Shown: positions 62,407-64,000 of the stretch, piece by piece
How the letters are laid out: the number at the start of each line of letters is the position of its first letter
Numbering within the stretch: the stretch's first letter is position 1
Assembly (NCBI GenBank): GCA_023383015.1
Contig: JAHDXW010000001.1
Coordinates: 248,001 to 312,000 of the forward strand
Length of the DNA: 64,000 bases
Direction of reading: 5' to 3'
Source: Paracoccaceae bacterium
GTDB lineage: Bacteria > Pseudomonadota > Alphaproteobacteria > Rhodobacterales > Rhodobacteraceae
Notes under the pieces: model-generated
The model's database searches: none
Told to the model about the DNA's origin: nothing
What the model saw: the letters and a program-made list of their open reading frames with translations, nothing else
Translations under genes and position numbers: made by a program

Positions 62407-64000
62407 TCAGTCGAGGTCGCGGAAGGGCCTTTCCCGGATGTCGAGGAACTCGCGCAGGCTGCGCCCCTTCAGCAGACCCATCCAGCGGCGGCCCTCCTCG
62501 GAGGCATGCAGCATCGCCGTCGTCTCGCGGTTGTAGGTCCAGGACGACGGCAGCCCGGCCGTCTCCTGCATGTGGTTCAGTGCTGCCTTGGCGAACTTGA
62601 TCGCAGCGCCCGGCATCCGGGCGCATTTGCGGGCGACGCGCTCGGCCTCGGCGCGCAGGCGGTCGTCGGGCACAACCCGGTTCACGAGGTGGATGCGCAA
62701 CGCCTCGGCGGCGTCGATGGTGTCGCCGGTGTACATCAGCCAGCGCGCGTGCCGCATCGGCACCGTCCAGGGAAGCATCAGTGTCGGCGGGGCAGAGACG
62801 TGGCGCACCTCGGGCTCGCCGAAGCGTGCACTCTCGGCAGCGATGGCGAGGTCGCAGCACAGCATCAGCTCCAGCCCGCCGGCCAGAGCCCATCCGTTGA
62901 CCGCAGCGATCACTGGAATCTCGGCCTCCCAGATGGCGCGGAAGCGGCGCATGTTGGCGCCGATGTCACGGCGCCAGCCCTCGGCATCCATCTCGAAATC
63001 CTCGCCCTGCAGATCGAACCCGGCCGAGAACGCCCGCCCCGCGCCGGTCAGGATCACCGCGCGCACGCCCGGGTCGGCCTCGGCGCGCCGGATTGCGGCC
63101 TCGATCGCGTCGCCCAGGGCGGCGTCGATCGCGTTCATCTTCTCGGGGCGGTTGAGCGTGATCGTGACGAAGGCGTCGTCAGCATCCTTCACATACAGCA
63201 GCGGGTCCTCGTGCATGCGGTCGGTCTCCGGTCGGGGATGGGTCTGGGGTGCGGCGTCGGTGGGCGGAGCGGGACGGGAAGGCTTGTCCCGGGCCGGCAC
63301 GTCCCCCGGCACCGTTCCGCCGTCGGCGCGCAGTGCGGCGAAGGCGCCGGCATGGTTGCGCAGGAAGCGGGACTGCACGATCTGGCCCTTGTCTGACAGC
63401 TCCCCTCGGCCGCGGTCGGGCGCCTCCGCGGCGACCCCGAACCGGACGATGGCGGTCGAGCTTCCGGGATTGGCGGCGTTCCACCTGCCCAGAGCCTCCG
63501 ACACGGCGGCGTGGGTTGCCTGCGCCAGCCCGGGCGGGAATACCAGCGCCACAAGGTCCGGGCGGTTCTCGCCCTCGACCACGATGTCGGTCAGATGCGG
63601 GCTGCAAGCAGCCAGGAGTGCCGCGCGCAGTGCCCCCGCGCGCACCCGCACCCCGCTTTGCAGCTTGAAATCCTCGGCAATCCGACCGTCGAAGGCAAGG
63701 ACGCGCCGCCCGTCAGCGCGCGTGCGCAGAACCGCCGCGTCGCCCGTGCGCCAGAACCCCGCGCTGTCGCGGTCAAGCGGGGCGGGGCCCGCGGCGGTAA
63801 GGTAACCGGGGGCGAGGTTGGGGCCGGATACGCAGACCTCGGCCCGCCCTTCGGCGGTGACGAGGGCTACCTCGTGGCCCGGAAGCGGGCAGCCAAGTTC
63901 GCCTGGCCGTTCCAGCGGCGCCGGCGACAGACAGATGGTGGAGGCAGCCTCGGTCGCCCCGTAGCCCGACAGGATGCCGAAGCGGCCCGCACGGTCGCGG
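62407..64000 (-). CDS. Feruloyl-CoA synthetase-like ligase fused to enoyl-CoA hydratase (partial)
   Basis: One open frame enters from the right edge and runs 530 codons to the stop. The first 240 or so residues are the C-terminal part of an adenylate-forming ligase: GYGATEAAST, GELGCPLPGHEVALV, AEVCVSGPNLAPGYL, FWRTGDAAV and the FDGRIAEDFKLQSGVRVRAG stretch characteristic of feruloyl-CoA synthase. A Pro-rich linker (DVPARDKPSRPAPPTDAAPQ) leads to a complete crotonase domain of about 269 residues with LNRPEKMNAI, AGRAFSAGFDLQG, GGLELMLCCDLAIA and FGEPEVRH, holding both active-site Glu positions. The enzyme would activate an aromatic acid and hydrate or cleave its CoA ester. A separate hydratase starting at ATG 63216 cannot be excluded, but no stop separates the two parts. 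Confidence 0.82.
   Translation of the reverse strand, partial: RDRAGRFGILSGYGATEAASTICLSPAPLERPGELGCPLPGHEVALVTAEGRAEVCVSGPNLAPGYLTAAGPAPLDRDSAGFWRTGDAAVLRTRADGRRVLAFDGRIAEDFKLQSGVRVRAGALRAALLAACSPHLTDIVVEGENRPDLVALVFPPGLAQATHAAVSEALGRWNAANPGSSTAIVRFGVAAEAPDRGRGELSDKGQIVQSRFLRNHAGAFAALRADGGTVPGDVPARDKPSRPAPPTDAAPQTHPRPETDRMHEDPLLYVKDADDAFVTITLNRPEKMNAIDAALGDAIEAAIRRAEADPGVRAVILTGAGRAFSAGFDLQGEDFEMDAEGWRRDIGANMRRFRAIWEAEIPVIAAVNGWALAGGLELMLCCDLAIAAESARFGEPEVRHVSAPPTLMLPWTVPMRHARWLMYTGDTIDAAEALRIHLVNRVVPDDRLRAEAERVARKCARMPGAAIKFAKAALNHMQETAGLPSSWTYNRETTAMLHASEEGRRWMGLLKGRSLREFLDIRERPFRDLD

Noticed and set aside
62407-63216. Enoyl-CoA hydratase as a separate gene starting at 63216
   Set aside because: No stop lies between it and the upstream ligase sequence, and no ribosome site of note precedes the ATG. 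Kept only as an alternative.
1-64000. Mobile elements, CRISPR arrays, tRNA or rRNA genes
   Set aside because: I looked for terminal repeats, transposase motifs, spaced direct repeats and cloverleaf patterns and saw none. A tRNA scan would be decisive.

Overview
The window is a 64-kb piece of a GC-rich genome, almost fully packed with genes. I read 57 protein-coding genes, two of them cut by the window ends, and no RNA gene, insertion sequence or CRISPR array. The gene content points to an aerobic or denitrifying heterotrophic alphaproteobacterium, most likely a Rhodobacteraceae-like organism. The reasons are a complete clade-I nosRZDFYLX operon with Tat-exported NosZ, many TRAP and ABC uptake systems, fused demethylase genes, and GTG/TTG starts with ATGA-type overlaps. 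The taxonomic call is inference from style and content, not from a marker gene.

Layout. (1) 1-8.5 kb: end of a peptide-type ABC binding protein, an XRE-cupin regulator, an M19 dipeptidase-like protein without the usual metal ligands, then an operon frlB - TRAP dctPQM - ornithine-cyclodeaminase-like gene read leftward, with a frlD-like kinase divergent from it. This looks like uptake and breakdown of fructosamines (Amadori compounds). (2) 8.5-10.6 kb: a flavin/Fe-S N-demethylase-like enzyme. (3) 11.3-20.3 kb: a DUF2946-like gene and nosRZDFYLX behind an FNR/NnrR-type box, for nitrous oxide respiration. (4) 20.4-29.9 kb: an FGGY sugar kinase, a BtpA/SgcQ-like protein and a DeoR regulator facing an SDR, a second TRAP transporter, an amidohydrolase and a racemase-superfamily protein. 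(5) 30-34 kb: phosphotransferase + acyl-CoA dehydrogenase + SDR, resembling a 4-hydroxyacyl-CoA module, and an LhgO-like oxidase. (6) 34-44 kb: a quaternary-amine (choline/betaine-type) ABC transporter with a fused double permease, a choline-kinase-like protein, a dimethylglycine-dehydrogenase-like enzyme, a methyltransferase and a second choline-kinase-like protein.

(7) 44.3-51.7 kb: a small XRE gene heads a hydrogenase-4-like membrane complex, hyfBCEFGI. Its large subunit has serines where the N-terminal NiFe-binding cysteines should be, and no ferredoxin subunit is encoded nearby. It is probably an energy-converting hydrogenase-related (Ehr-like) ion pump rather than a hydrogenase. This is the most interesting system in the window. 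(8) 51.7-62.4 kb: a galactoside catabolic island with GH42 and GH4 glycosidases, a sugar ABC transporter, an IclR regulator, a galactose-dehydrogenase-like SDR, dgoK and dgoA, i.e. most of a De Ley-Doudoroff route. (9) 62.4-64 kb: the C-terminal part of a feruloyl-CoA-synthetase-like ligase translated in one frame with an enoyl-CoA hydratase, an apparent gene fusion.

Convergent gene pairs are often separated by GC-rich hairpins and several divergent pairs carry dyads that could be operators; these are listed as features.
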